In this document: piece by piece, positions 24,095 to 33,439 of the stretch | Layout: each line of letters opens with the position of its first letter | Numbering within the stretch: the first letter of the stretch is position 1 | Source of the DNA: DASQPA01 sp963757335 | GTDB taxonomy: Bacteria; Acidobacteriota; Thermoanaerobaculia; Multivoradales; UBA5704 | Direction: 5' to 3' | NCBI GenBank assembly: GCA_963757335.1 | Contig: CAVWRJ010000013.1 | Span: forward strand, 1 to 64,000 | DNA: 64,000 bases | Translations under genes and position numbers: made by a program | The notes under the pieces: generated by a model | The model's input: the letters and a program-made list of their open reading frames with translations, nothing else | The model's database searches: none | Told to the model about the DNA's origin: nothing

Positions 24095-27000
24095 GAAGGA
24101 GTCTCCTCGGGCACCGGCAAGAGGGCGCCGCGTTCGGCGTGCTTCTTCTCCGCCCCGCCGATCCGCTCGACCACCACGAAGAGGACCGGGATGAGGAAGA
24201 TGGCGATGAGAGTGGCCGCGAGCATGCCTGCAACCACCACCGTGCCGAGGATCTGGCGCGAGGCGGCGCCGGCGCCCTGAGCGATCCACAGCGGGACGCA
24301 GCCGAGGATGAAGGCGAAAGAGGTCATGAGGATCGGCCGCAGGCGGAGCTGCGCCCCGACGAGCGCGGCGTCGGCGAGGCTTCGCCCCTTCTCGAACTCG
24401 GCCTTGGCGAACTCGACGATCAGAATGGCGTTCTTGGCCGCCAGGCCGATCAGCACGACGAGCCCGATCTGCCCGAAGACGTCGAAGTTGTAATGCCTTA
24501 GGAGCAGCCCCAGAAAGGCGCCGAAGACCGCCACCGGGACCGAGAGGAGGACGCTGAACGGCAGGGTCCAGCTCTCGTAGAGGGCGGCGAGGATGAGAAA
24601 GACGAAGATGATCGAGAGCAGGAAGACCTGCCCCGTCGTCCCCGCCGCCTTCTTCTCCTGATAGGAGAGGTCCGACCAGTCGAAGCCCATCTCCCGCGGC
24701 AGGGTCTGGGCCGCCACCTGCTCTAGAGCGTCCAGGGCCTGGCCCGAGCTGTAGCCGGGAGCGGCGGCGCCGGTCACCTGGGCGGCGCGGAAGAGGTTGA
24801 AGCGCTGGGTGTACTCCGGGCCGGCGGTGGTGCGGATCGTCGTGATGGCGGAGAGCGGCACCATGTTGCCGTCGTTGTTGCGGACGTAATACTGCCCGAT
24901 GTCCTCCGGTTTCACCCGCTCCTGCCCCTCGCCCTGGAGATAGACCCGCCACTGCCGGCCGAAGCGGTTGAACTGGTTGACGAAGCTGCCGCCGAGGAAC
25001 GACTGGAGCGACTGGTAGACGTCGCCGATCGGAATCCCCTGCTTCAACGCCTTGTCGCGATCGACGTCGACCAGCACCTGCGGCACCGCGGGGCGGAAGG
25101 CGCTGTTGACGTTCTGAAGCTCGGGCCGCTTCCTCGCCGCTTCGAGGAACTTCTGGAGGTTCTGGTTCAGATATTGGACATCGCCGCCGCTCCGGTCCTG
25201 CACCCAGAGCGAGAAACCGCCCGCCGTGCCGAGGCCGGGGATGGCGGGGGGCAGGAAGGCGAAGACGGTCGCCTCCGCGATCTGCGAGCGGAAGGCGTCG
25301 TTCAGCTGCGTCGTCAGCTCCTTCGCCGTCCGCCCGTTGCCCTCGCGATCGGCCCACGGATCGAGCGAGACGAAGAAGAAAGCGTTGTAGGAGGCCGAGA
25401 CGTAGGACAGCAGGCTGAAGCCGGCGACCGTGTTGTAGTAGCGGACCCCCTTGGTCTTCTTCAAGATCGCCTCGACCTTCCGGCAGACGAGGTCCGTCCG
25501 CTGGAGCGAGGAGGCGTCCGGGAGCTGGACGTTCAAGTAGAAGTAGCCCTGGTCCTCGTCGGGCAGGAAGCTGCCGGGAACCTTCTTGCCGAGCCCCCCG
25601 GCGAGGAGGCTGAAGCCGAGGAGGATCAAAAGGGCGATCGCCACCTTGCGGATGAGGAACCCGGAGGCCCCGATGTAGCCCCGGGTCGCCTTCTCGAAGC
25701 CGCGGTTGAAGACGCCGAAGAAGCGGGCGAGGAGGCCCCGCGACTCCTTCCGCGGCCGTGAGCAGCAGAGCGGAGAGGGCCGGCGAGAGCGACAGGGCGT
25801 TGAAGGCCGAGATCAGGACCGAGATGGCGATGGTGATCGCGAACTGCTTGTTGAGCCGCCCCTGGATGCCGCCCAGGAAGGCGACAGGGAGGAACACCGA
25901 GGAGAGGATGAGGGCGATGGCGACGACCGGCCCCGACACCTCCCGCATCGCCTGGAGGGTCGCCTCGCGCGGCGTCTTCCCCTCCTCGATATGGTGCTCG
26001 ACCGCCTCGACGACGACGATGGCGTCGTCGACCACGAGGCCGATCGCGAGGACGAGGCCGAAGAGGGAGAGCGAGTTGATCGAGAAGCCGAGGAGCGGGA
26101 AAGCCGCGAAGGTGCCGATGAGCGACACCGGGACCGCGATCAGGGGGATGAGCGTCGCCCGCCAGTTCTGGAGGAAGAGGAAGACGACGAGGATGACGAG
26201 CACCATCGCCTCGGCGAGGGTGATCAGGATCTCCTTGATCCCCTCGGTCACCGGCCGGGTGGTGTCGACGGAGACCGCGTAGTCGAGACCCTCGGGGAAG
26301 CGGGCCTTGAGGATCGGCCATCTGCTTCTTGACGCCCTCGGCGACGGCCAGGGCGTTCGAGCCCGGGGCCTGATAGATGCCGATGATCGAGGACGGCTTG
26401 CCGTTGAAGCGGCCGATCTGCTTGTAGGAGAGGGCGCCGAGCTCGATCCGCGAGACGTCCCTCAAGCGCACCGCCGAGCCGTCGGGGTTCAGGCGGACGA
26501 CGATGTTGCCGAACTCCTCCGGGGTGACGAGGCGCCCCTGGGCGCGGACGGAGTAGGTGAACTCCTGGCCCTCCGGCGCCGGCTCGGCGCCGATCTGCCC
26601 CGAGGGGTTGACCGTGTTCTGCGACTGGACGGCGCGGAGGAGGTCGGAGACCGTGAGCGAGAGCTTGGCGAGCTGATCGGGCTTCACCCAGATCCGCATC
26701 GCGTACTCGGAGGCGCCGAAGTTCAGCACCTGGCCGACGCCCGGCACCCGGTAGAGGGCGTCGTTGACGTTGATCAGGGCATAGTTGCCGAGGAACAGGC
26801 CGTCGTAGGTCCCCTTGGGCGAGTAGAGGGAGATGAGCATCAACGGCGTGCCCTGGGTCTTCCTATAGGTGAGACCGAAGGTGTTGACGTCGGCCGGGAG
26901 GCTCGGCTGGGCCTGAGAGACCCGGTTCTGGGCGTTGACCTGGTCGGCGTTTCTGTCGGTGCCGACGTCGAAGGTGACGCGCAGAGTGATCGAGCCGTCG

Positions 27001-27251
27001 CTGGCGTTGACCGACTGCATGTAGAGCTCGTCCTCGACGCCGTTCATCTGCTGCTCGAGCGGCGTCGCCACCGCCTGCTCGACGGTGATCGCGTCGGCGC
27101 CCGGGAAGGTGGTCTGGATCTGGATGAGCGGCGGAACGATGTCCGGGTACTGGGCGATGGGCAGCCCCAGCATCGCCACGACGCCCAGGAGGACGGTCAG
27201 GATCGAGATGACGATCGCGACGATCGGCCGGTCGATGAAAAAACGAGCCAT
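24091..27251 (-). CDS. RND multidrug efflux transporter, HAE1/AcrB type (two frameshifts)
   Basis: Proton-driven inner-membrane pump of about 1052 aa after correction, the normal HAE1 length. It starts MARFFIDRPIVA. The proton-relay residues are present: VVDDAIVVVE (the DD pair in TM4) and AAKNAILIVEF (the Lys in TM10). Frames change at about 26312 (extra C in GATCCTCAAG) and at about 25757 (extra G in ACGGCCGCGG); removing each base restores a continuous HAE1 protein. Both are 1-nt insertions, so error rather than decay is likely. It lies between adaptor and outer membrane genes. Confidence 0.92.
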
Positions 27252-27255
27252 GGCG

Positions 27256-28437
27256 TCACTTCCCCCCTGCGGCCGCGGGCGCGGCGCCGGACGTGCCGTC
27301 CGCCGCCACCGCGGCAGGCTCGGGCGGCGCTTCGGTCGGTTTCACCGTGGCGCCCGACTTGACCTTGGAGAAGCCCTCGACGACCACCCGGTCGCCGGGG
27401 GAGAGGCCGGAGTCGATGACCCAGAGCTTGCCGATCCGGTCCGACGGCTTGACGGTGCGGATCTCGGCCTTGTCGTCGCTCCCTACCACCGCCACCTGGA
27501 AGGCCCCCTGCAGCTCGTTGACGGCGCGCTGCGGGACGAGGAGCGCCCCCTTCTTGAGCTCGGTGACGGCGCGGATCTTGGCATACTGGCCTGGACGCAG
27601 GAGGTTCCCCGGATTGGGGAAGGCGGCGACGCTCGTGATGGTGCCGGTCTTGACGTCGACCTGGCGCCCCTCGAAGAGGATGCGCCCTTTCTGGGGGAAG
27701 ATCGTGCCGTCGGTCAGCACCAGCTCCAGATTGTTGGCGTGCGCCGCTCCGGGGCTCTTCTGAGTCTCCTCCTGGAGCTTCAGGTACTCCTGCTCGGAGA
27801 GCGGGTACTGGACGCGGATGGGGTCGCACTGGGAGACGGTGGTGAGCACGGTCGTCGGGCTCACCAGGTTCCCCACCTGCTGCTGGGCGGCGCCGGCGAT
27901 CCCGGAGATCGGCGAGACCACCCGGGTCCAGCAGAGATTGAGGCGCGCCTGGTGGACGGCCGCCGCCCGCGAGTCGGCCGCCGCCTTCGCCGCCCGCTCC
28001 GCGGAGAGCGCGTTGTCGAGCTCCTGCTGGCTGATCGCCTTGTCGCTCACCAGGGGCCGGAAACGGGCCACGTCCTGCTGTGCCTTGGCGAGCTGGGCCT
28101 GGAACTGCCCGAGGTCGGCCTGGGCCTGTTCGAGCTGGGCCTGGAGCTGCCGGGGGTCGATCTCGAACAGCAGGTCGCCCTGGCGGACGAGGCTCCCCTC
28201 GTTGTACACCCGGCGCAGGAGGTACCCGTCGACCTTCGGCCGGATCTCGGCGTTGACGTTGCCCTCGGTCGTGCCGATCCATTCCTTATAGACCGGAACG
28301 TCCCTCTGGACGACGGGAGTGACGATCACCGCCGGCGGCGGGGGGGGAGGCGGGGGCGCGCTGCTCTTCGTCTGGCAGCCGAAGGCGGCCAGCGCGAGAG
28401 CGAGGGCACCCGGGCCCAGATAGAGATGGCGCTTCAT
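27256..28437 (-). CDS. RND efflux periplasmic adaptor (MFP/AcrA type) lipoprotein
   Basis: A 393-aa membrane fusion protein. The lipobox is LAAFGC (Cys about 21), followed by a Pro run. Then come the lipoyl halves (EIRPKVDGYLLRRVYNEGSLVRQGDLLFEID and VVSPISGIAG), an alpha-hairpin of about 90 residues, and the beta-barrel and membrane-proximal parts. It links the inner-membrane pump to the outer membrane channel. It is the first gene of the operon; only 4 nt separate it from the pump gene. A leader of about 180 nt precedes it. Confidence 0.93.
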   Translation of the reverse strand: MKRHLYLGPGALALALAAFGCQTKSSAPPPPPPPPAVIVTPVVQRDVPVYKEWIGTTEGNVNAEIRPKVDGYLLRRVYNEGSLVRQGDLLFEIDPRQLQAQLEQAQADLGQFQAQLAKAQQDVARFRPLVSDKAISQQELDNALSAERAAKAAADSRAAAVHQARLNLCWTRVVSPISGIAGAAQQQVGNLVSPTTVLTTVSQCDPIRVQYPLSEQEYLKLQEETQKSPGAAHANNLELVLTDGTIFPQKGRILFEGRQVDVKTGTITSVAAFPNPGNLLRPGQYAKIRAVTELKKGALLVPQRAVNELQGAFQVAVVGSDDKAEIRTVKPSDRIGKLWVIDSGLSPGDRVVVEGFSKVKSGATVKPTEAPPEPAAVAADGTSGAAPAAAGGK

Positions 28438-28609
28438 CCTGACGTCTCCTTACGCTCCGGCGGACCGCCTGGCATCGACGCTAAGCGCGCATTCGCCTCG
28501 GGGGCGTGGGTCAGCGGGCTTCTGGCTTGGAGCGAGCTGGCTTGACGGTCGAGAGCCTCACCCGGACGGGGCCGCGAGAACGGCGGCTCGGGGTCCGGAG
28601 GGCAGTTCG

Positions 28610-28649
28610 TTCATGTATGAAATGTATAGCCCCGAGCGTTCGCTGTCAA
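28610..28649 (-). promoter_or_regulatory. Promoter and candidate operator of the RND efflux operon
   Basis: On the minus strand a perfect TTGACA (28649-28644) is followed by TATACA (28628-28623, 15-bp spacer) or TACATT (28626-28621, 17-bp spacer). The inverted repeat TTCAT-AC-ATGAA (28621-28610) overlaps the -10/start region, where TetR-type repressors of efflux pumps usually bind. No repressor gene is adjacent. The rest of 28438-28733 shows no gene. Confidence 0.6.
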
Positions 28650-28718
28650 GCCCGCCTCTTCCTTCGTAGGTAGGGTGAGGATCCGGGCCCTCGACCCAGC
28701 AAAACGGGAGGAACGGGA

Positions 28719-28724
28719 TAGAAT
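28719..28724 (+). promoter_or_regulatory. -10 box for the DUF420 gene, near-leaderless
   Basis: TAGAAT ends 9 nt before ATG 28734. There is no Shine-Dalgarno sequence between them. No good -35 hexamer is seen at 17 bp. Confidence 0.4.
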
Positions 28725-28733
28725 TCCCGCCCC

Positions 28734-29157
28734 ATGCCCACCCTTCAGCAACTCCCCGCGATCAACGCGAGCCTGAACGCCCTGTCCGGCGGTTCTCTTG
28801 GTCATCGGCTATCTCCTGATCCGCGCCCGGCGCTGGCAGGCGCACCGGAACGTCATGGTCGCGGCGCTCGTCTCCTCGACCCTCTTCCTCACCTCCTACC
28901 TGATCTACCACGCTCATATCGGCTCCAAGCACTTCCCCGGCACCGGGGCGGCGCGGACGCTCTACCTCGCCATCCTCCTCACCCACACCGTCCTTGCAGC
29001 GACCGTGCCTTTCCTCGCCGGGATCACCGTCTACCGCGCCTTCCGCCGCCGCTTCGCCGACCACCGCCGGATCGCGCGCTGGACTCTGCCGATCTGGCTC
29101 TACGTCTCGGTGACCGGGGTGGTGGTGTACTGGATGCTTTATCAGATGAAGTGGTGA
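28734..29157 (+). CDS. DUF420 membrane protein (one frameshift)
   Basis: About 140 aa after correction, with four membrane segments and the DUF420 hallmarks: LNALS near the N-terminus, RRWQAHRNVM, SYLIYHAHIGS and PIWLYVSVTGVVVYWMLY at the end. DUF420 proteins (CtaM-like) are linked to assembly of haem-copper oxidases in other bacteria; no oxidase genes are in the window. The N-terminal 19 codons are one base out of frame with the rest. Removing one G near 28790 gives ALSAVLLVIGYLLI, as expected. Confidence 0.82.
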
Positions 29158-29272
29158 TAGCCGCGTAACTGCTGGCAACGAAAGTCCTAACGGACCGCTG
29201 AGCGATCTGCGGGCCGTTTTCCGTCACTCCCCTTGAGGACGGCCATCCAGGCCGTCTCCAAGGGAGGGTGCA

Positions 29273-30238
29273 ATGGCGGAGCACGACAGCGGGTACAAGC
29301 TTCTTTTCTCTCATCCCAGAATGGTCGAGGAGCTCCTCCGCGGGTTCGTCCACGAGCCCTGGGTTGCGGAACTCGACTTCGGCACCCTGGAGCGGACGGG
29401 TGCCAGCTTTACGAGCGACGATCTGCGCGAGCGGCACAGCGACATGGTCTGGCGGTTGCGCTGGCAGGGCGGCGAGCGCGGCTGGTTCTACGTCTATCTC
29501 CTCTTGGAGTTCCAGTCGACGCCCGATCCGTTCATGGCCGTCCGCCTCCTCGGCTACGTCGCCCTCCTCCTCGCGGGGCTGGTGCGGACGGGAGTGGCCA
29601 CCCCGAGGCTGGGACTGCCGGCGGTCCTGCCGCTCGTCCTCTACAACGGCAAGCGCTCCTGGAAGGCGCCCGCCGACCTCTCCAGCCTGTTCCGGGCGGT
29701 CCCGCCGGGCTGCGGGCGGTACCTGCCCCAGCTCACCTATCTGTTGGTGGACGAGAACCGCCTCCTGCCGGAGGCGGTCTCTCTACCGGGCAATCGAGTG
29801 GCGACACTCTTCCGGCTGGAGGCCAGCACACCCGAGGATCTGCCCGCCCTGACCGCCGAGTTGGCCGCCCTCCTCCCGCCAGGGGAGGAGCCGGAGCTGC
29901 GACGGGATTTCACCTCCTGGTTGATCCACCTTCTCCGCCGGATGCGGCCCGGGGTTACAATTCCGGAGGTCGGTAAGCTGGAGGAGATCGCCATGTTGGA
30001 AGAGACCCTGACCGAGTGGATGAACGGTGCGACGGAGAGAGGGCGGCGCGAAGGGCGCCAAGCGGGCCAGGTGGAAGGAATGCGGAGGCTCCTCCTCGGA
30101 CAGTTGGAACAGCGCTTCGAGACGGTACCGCTCCAGGTCCGCCGACGGGTGGAGGCGATCCAGTCCGCCCAGGAGCTCGAAGCGTTGGCCGGCCGCGTCC
30201 TGGTCGCCAGGTCGCTCGTGGAGATGGGGCTCGGATAA
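29273..30238 (+). CDS. Rpn-family recombination-promoting nuclease / YhgA-like transposase, copy 1
   Basis: A 321-aa protein starting MAEHDSGYKLLFSHP, typical of the Rpn/YhgA (Transposase_31, PD-(D/E)XK) family. Likely catalytic residues are D57 (SDMVW) and E79-x-Q81 (LLEFQST). A Gly/Arg-rich segment near 255-270 is followed by a helical tail, as in RpnA-type proteins. Such enzymes are DNA endonucleases that stimulate RecA-independent recombination in E. coli. ATG 29273 follows AAGGGAGGG and a hairpin. It is the left member of a tandem duplication. Confidence 0.85.
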   Translation: MAEHDSGYKLLFSHPRMVEELLRGFVHEPWVAELDFGTLERTGASFTSDDLRERHSDMVWRLRWQGGERGWFYVYLLLEFQSTPDPFMAVRLLGYVALLLAGLVRTGVATPRLGLPAVLPLVLYNGKRSWKAPADLSSLFRAVPPGCGRYLPQLTYLLVDENRLLPEAVSLPGNRVATLFRLEASTPEDLPALTAELAALLPPGEEPELRRDFTSWLIHLLRRMRPGVTIPEVGKLEEIAMLEETLTEWMNGATERGRREGRQAGQVEGMRRLLLGQLEQRFETVPLQVRRRVEAIQSAQELEALAGRVLVARSLVEMGLG

Positions 30239-30385
30239 GGAATCTCCGGACGCGCGTCTTCTGCCCTTGAGCTCCGTACAACTGCTGGTATCTAAAGCTT
30301 CTTACCAGGCGCTGAGCGATCTGCGGGGCGTTTTCCGTCACTCCCCTTGAGGACGGCCATCCAGGCCGTCCCAAGGGAGGGTGCC

Positions 30386-31327
30386 ATGGCGGAGCACGAC
30401 AGCGGGTACAAGCTTCTTTTCTCTCATCCCAGAATGGTCGAGGAGCTCCTCCGCGGGTTCGTCCACGAGCCCTGGGTTGCGGACCTCGACTTCGGCACCC
30501 TGGAGCGGACGGGTGCCAGCTTCACGAGCGACGACCTGCGCGAGCGGCACAGCGACATGGTCTGGCGGTTGCGCTGGCAGGGCGGCGAGCGCGGCTGGTT
30601 CTACGTCTATCTCCTTTTGGAGTTCCAGTCGACGCCCGATCCGTTCATGGCCGTCCGCCTCCTCGGCTACGTCGCTCTCCTCCTGGCGGGGCTGGTGCGG
30701 ACGGGAGTGGCCACCCCGAGGCTGGGATTGCCGGCGGTCCTGCCGCTCGTCCTCTACAACGGCAAGCGCTCCTGGAAGGCGCCCGCCGACCTCTCCAGCC
30801 TGTTCCGGGCGGTCCCGCCGGGCTGCGGGCGGTACCTGCCCCAGCTCACCTATCTGTTGGTGGACGAGAATCGCCTCCTGCCGGAGGCGGTCTCTCTACC
30901 GGGCAATCGAGTGGCGACACTCTTCCGGCTGGAGGCCAGCACACCCGAGGATCTGCCCGCCCTGACCGCCGAGTTGGCCGCCCTCCTCCCGCCAGGGGAG
31001 GAGCCGGAGCTGCGACGGGATTTCACCTCCTGGTTGATCCACCTTCTCCGCCGGATGCGGCCCGGGGTTACAATTCCGGAGGTCGGTAAGCTGGAGGAGA
31101 TCGCCATGTTGGAAGAGACCCTGACCGAGTGGATGAACGGTGCGACGGAGAGAGGACAGGTGGAAGGCATTCGGCGAGTCCTTCTCCGACAGTTGGAACA
31201 GCGCTTCGAGACGGTACCGCTCCAGGTCCGCCGCCGGGTGGAGGCGATCCAGTCCGCCCAGGAGCTCGAAGCGTTGGCCGGCCGCGTCCTCGTCGCCGGG
31301 TCGCTCGCGGAGATGGGGCTCGGATAA
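30386..31327 (+). CDS. Rpn-family nuclease, copy 2
   Basis: A 313-aa near-identical paralogue of the gene at 29273. It lacks eight residues (RREGRQAG) just after TERG and has a few substitutions in the C-terminal helical tail, while the presumed catalytic D57 and E79/Q81 are kept. Because the catalytic half is almost unchanged at DNA level, the duplication is recent or kept uniform by gene conversion. ATG 30386 is used; an upstream in-frame start at 30347 lies before the leader hairpin and is unlikely. Confidence 0.85.
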   Translation: MAEHDSGYKLLFSHPRMVEELLRGFVHEPWVADLDFGTLERTGASFTSDDLRERHSDMVWRLRWQGGERGWFYVYLLLEFQSTPDPFMAVRLLGYVALLLAGLVRTGVATPRLGLPAVLPLVLYNGKRSWKAPADLSSLFRAVPPGCGRYLPQLTYLLVDENRLLPEAVSLPGNRVATLFRLEASTPEDLPALTAELAALLPPGEEPELRRDFTSWLIHLLRRMRPGVTIPEVGKLEEIAMLEETLTEWMNGATERGQVEGIRRVLLRQLEQRFETVPLQVRRRVEAIQSAQELEALAGRVLVAGSLAEMGLG

Positions 31328-31355
31328 AAATCTCCGGCGCGAGATTTTGCTCCCG

Positions 31356-32129
31356 CTACTCCTGCCGCTCCAACAGCTCCGCCACCGCCCGCTCGGCCTG
31401 GCGGGCGAGGGCGGCGCGGTCGTCGCGGGCGAGCCCCGTCGTGGGGATCGGCTCGCCGACTAAGACCCGGACCCGGCCGGGGCGGATGCGGAAACCGCCG
31501 TCCGGGGGGATGATGCGGCCGGCGCCTTCGAGGGCGACCGGGACGACCGGGACGCCGGCCTCGATCGCGGCGGCGAAGCCGGCGCTCTTGAAGGTGTGAA
31601 CGCGGCCGTCCCGGCTGCGGGTGCCCTCGGGGAAGGAGAGCACCGACCAGCCGTGGCTCAGGCGCTCCGCCGCCAGGCCGACGCTCGCCGCTCCGGCGGC
31701 CCGGGCGCTGCGCTCGACGAAGACCATCCCCATCGCCTGGATGTACCAGCCGAGGAAGGGGACCCGGGCGAGCTCGCGCTTGGCCATGAAGAGGAGCGGC
31801 ACCGGAAGGGCGACGAAGAGCGCCGGGATGTCGGCCCAGGACTGGTGATTGGCGACGAAGAGGTGCGGGCGGCGGGGGTCGAGCCGCTCGCCCCCCACGA
31901 CCTCCAGGTCGACGGCGATGGCGAGGAGGCCGGGGGCCCAGACCCGGCGGGCGAGGGCGAGCGCCGGGCCGCGGCGCCAGGTGAGGGCGGTGACTACGAG
32001 GGCGACCGAGATCCAGAGGGCGCTCCACAGCAGGATGTAGGCCGCCTGGAGGGCGTTCACGACGGCCCACCCGGTCTCTCTCCGGTTCCCCCGCGGCCGA
32101 ACCGCCGATGCATAGCGCAGGTCAGTCAT
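31356..32129 (-). CDS. 1-acyl-sn-glycerol-3-phosphate acyltransferase (PlsC-type)
   Basis: A 257-aa lysophospholipid acyltransferase that would make phosphatidic acid at the inner membrane. The catalytic HX4D motif is H95-QSWA-D100, and the substrate loop FPEGTRSRDG is at 166-175. One N-terminal membrane segment lies at about residues 28-48. A -10 box (32165-32160) gives a short leader. Paralogues can act in other lipid pathways, so plsC itself is not claimed. It converges on the second Rpn gene. Confidence 0.9.
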   Translation of the reverse strand: MTDLRYASAVRPRGNRRETGWAVVNALQAAYILLWSALWISVALVVTALTWRRGPALALARRVWAPGLLAIAVDLEVVGGERLDPRRPHLFVANHQSWADIPALFVALPVPLLFMAKRELARVPFLGWYIQAMGMVFVERSARAAGAASVGLAAERLSHGWSVLSFPEGTRSRDGRVHTFKSAGFAAAIEAGVPVVPVALEGAGRIIPPDGGFRIRPGRVRVLVGEPIPTTGLARDDRAALARQAERAVAELLERQE

Positions 32130-32159
32130 CGTCTATCGCAGCCGTCGTTTGATACCCCC

Positions 32160-32165
32160 ATTATA
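32160..32165 (-). promoter_or_regulatory. TATAAT -10 box of the acyltransferase gene
   Basis: A perfect TATAAT on the minus strand (32165-32160), 30 bp before ATG 32129, in a locally AT-rich stretch. No clear -35 lies at 17 bp. Confidence 0.45.
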
Positions 32166-32224
32166 TCTCAGAGAACCCCGTGCCGCGGGTCCAACGAAGC
32201 CAGTACCAGCGCAAGAGCGCCGGA

Positions 32225-32482
32225 TCAGCCGACGAAACGCCAGAGATAGAGCACGAGGACCGCCCCGACGATCGACAGGAGGAACCCCGCCGGATGAAAC
32301 CAGGCGCCCTGCCGGGGCCGCGAGAGGAGGGCCCCGAGGATCCCGCCCACCAGAGAGCCCACGATGCCGAGCAGCACCGTGGCGAGGAAGCCGAGGTGCT
32401 GGGTGCCCGGCATCAGGGCGCGGGCGAGGAGACCGACGATCAGACCGATGAGGATGGACCAGATGAAGTGGATGACGGCCAT
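32225..32482 (-). CDS. GlsB/YeaQ/YmgE-family small membrane protein
   Basis: An 85-aa protein with three hydrophobic segments. It begins with a WSILIGLIVGLLARALMPG segment and has GFLATVLLGIVGSLVGGILG, the pattern of transglycosylase-associated/GlsB-type stress membrane proteins. Function is poorly known in general. ATG 32482 (MAVIHFIW) is 14 nt downstream of the nuclease stop, so the two genes may be cotranscribed. Confidence 0.85.
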   Translation of the reverse strand: MAVIHFIWSILIGLIVGLLARALMPGTQHLGFLATVLLGIVGSLVGGILGALLSRPRQGAWFHPAGFLLSIVGAVLVLYLWRFVG

Positions 32483-32496
32483 GTTGTACTCCTCTT

Positions 32497-33318
32497 CTAG
32501 TGCGGCGGATTCGCGACCGGCGGCCGGTCCGGGAGGTAGGGCCCGGGCTCGGCGAAGATCGAGTTGAGCAGCCCGGCCAGGCGGACGCCCGCCTGGAGGA
32601 GCCGGCGCTTGACGAGCGGGATGTTCTGATACTGGTAGGCATAGCTCAGCTTGCCGTCGCCGATGTCGTAGACCCGCGCCCGGACGTCGGCCGACTCCTT
32701 CACCCAATCGAGGACGGCGGCGCTCTGCCAGGTCCTGACCTCGTCCGGAGTCGGATGATCGACGAACTCGGCGAGCTCCGAGAAGGAGAGCTTCTCGGCT
32801 TCGAGGATCTTTTCGTCCCAAACCGAATGCAGGTTGGTGTCGGTGGCCTCGCCGAACCAGCGGACGTGGAGGGTGTTGCCGCCGTGATCCGCCCGCCGCC
32901 CGACGTGGAGCGGCTGGTGGACGTCGCCTACGAAGTGGACGAGGAAGCGGAGCGCCTCGGTCTTCGCCATGCGGTCGGCCTGGGAATCGCGGAGGACCTT
33001 CGAGAAACGGTCGATCGCCATCACCACGTCCCCGTCCGGGTGTTTGGCGGGATCGTAGGTCTCGCCGTCGTCCAAATCGACGAAGTGCCAGGGCTTGGCG
33101 CGGTCCCAGGAGGGGTCGGAGCGGATCTCGTCCGGCCAGGTGGCGGCCTGGGCGAGACTCTCGGCCCCCAGGATGCAGGCAATCCCCCTGGCCGCGGCCT
33201 CCGAGAGGTGGTGCTCGGCGATCCGCCCGACGACGCGGTGGCCGTTCGCCCCCCAGGGGAAGGCGGGACGGGCGAGGAACAGGAGCGTCAGGGTGACAGC
33301 AAGATGGCGGATCTTCAC
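32497..33318 (-). CDS. Secreted S1/P1-type nuclease
   Basis: A 273-aa Zn-dependent single-strand-preferring nuclease. A signal peptide (residues 1-21) ends just before Trp in FPWGANGHRVVG, whose mature N-terminal Trp binds zinc in this fold. Further ligands are seen in HFVGDVHQPLHVG and in the NTLHVRWFG region. It should act outside the cytoplasm in nucleic-acid scavenging. Length is normal. Confidence 0.92.
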   Translation of the reverse strand: MKIRHLAVTLTLLFLARPAFPWGANGHRVVGRIAEHHLSEAAARGIACILGAESLAQAATWPDEIRSDPSWDRAKPWHFVDLDDGETYDPAKHPDGDVVMAIDRFSKVLRDSQADRMAKTEALRFLVHFVGDVHQPLHVGRRADHGGNTLHVRWFGEATDTNLHSVWDEKILEAEKLSFSELAEFVDHPTPDEVRTWQSAAVLDWVKESADVRARVYDIGDGKLSYAYQYQNIPLVKRRLLQAGVRLAGLLNSIFAEPGPYLPDRPPVANPPH

Positions 33319-33439
33319 GGGGTCTCCTCCAGGGTCCGCGAAATCCTAGCAGACCCCAGGGGGGGATCAGGGTTGGAGACTTGAAGGAGCCGCCAGGGGC
33401 GGATATCCTCCCCGGCTGGCAGAGGGGAGGGACTTTTAA

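Larger units (their letters stand above)
29166..31330 (+). repeat. Tandem duplication of about 1.1 kb carrying Rpn-type genes
   Basis: 29166-30238 and 30283-31327 are nearly identical over gene and leader. Both leaders contain CTGAGCGATCTGCGG, CGTTTTCCGTCACTCCCC, and the hairpin GACGGCC-ATCCA-GGCCGTC right before the ribosome site AAGGGAGGG. The main difference is a 24-bp (8-codon) deletion near the 3' end of the second gene. The copies diverge sharply after the stop codons. Confidence 0.9.

Noticed and set aside
29233..29976. Alternative long frame over the first Rpn gene
   Set aside because: It is a shadow frame; the frame from 29273 gives a full Rpn-family protein conserved in copy 2.
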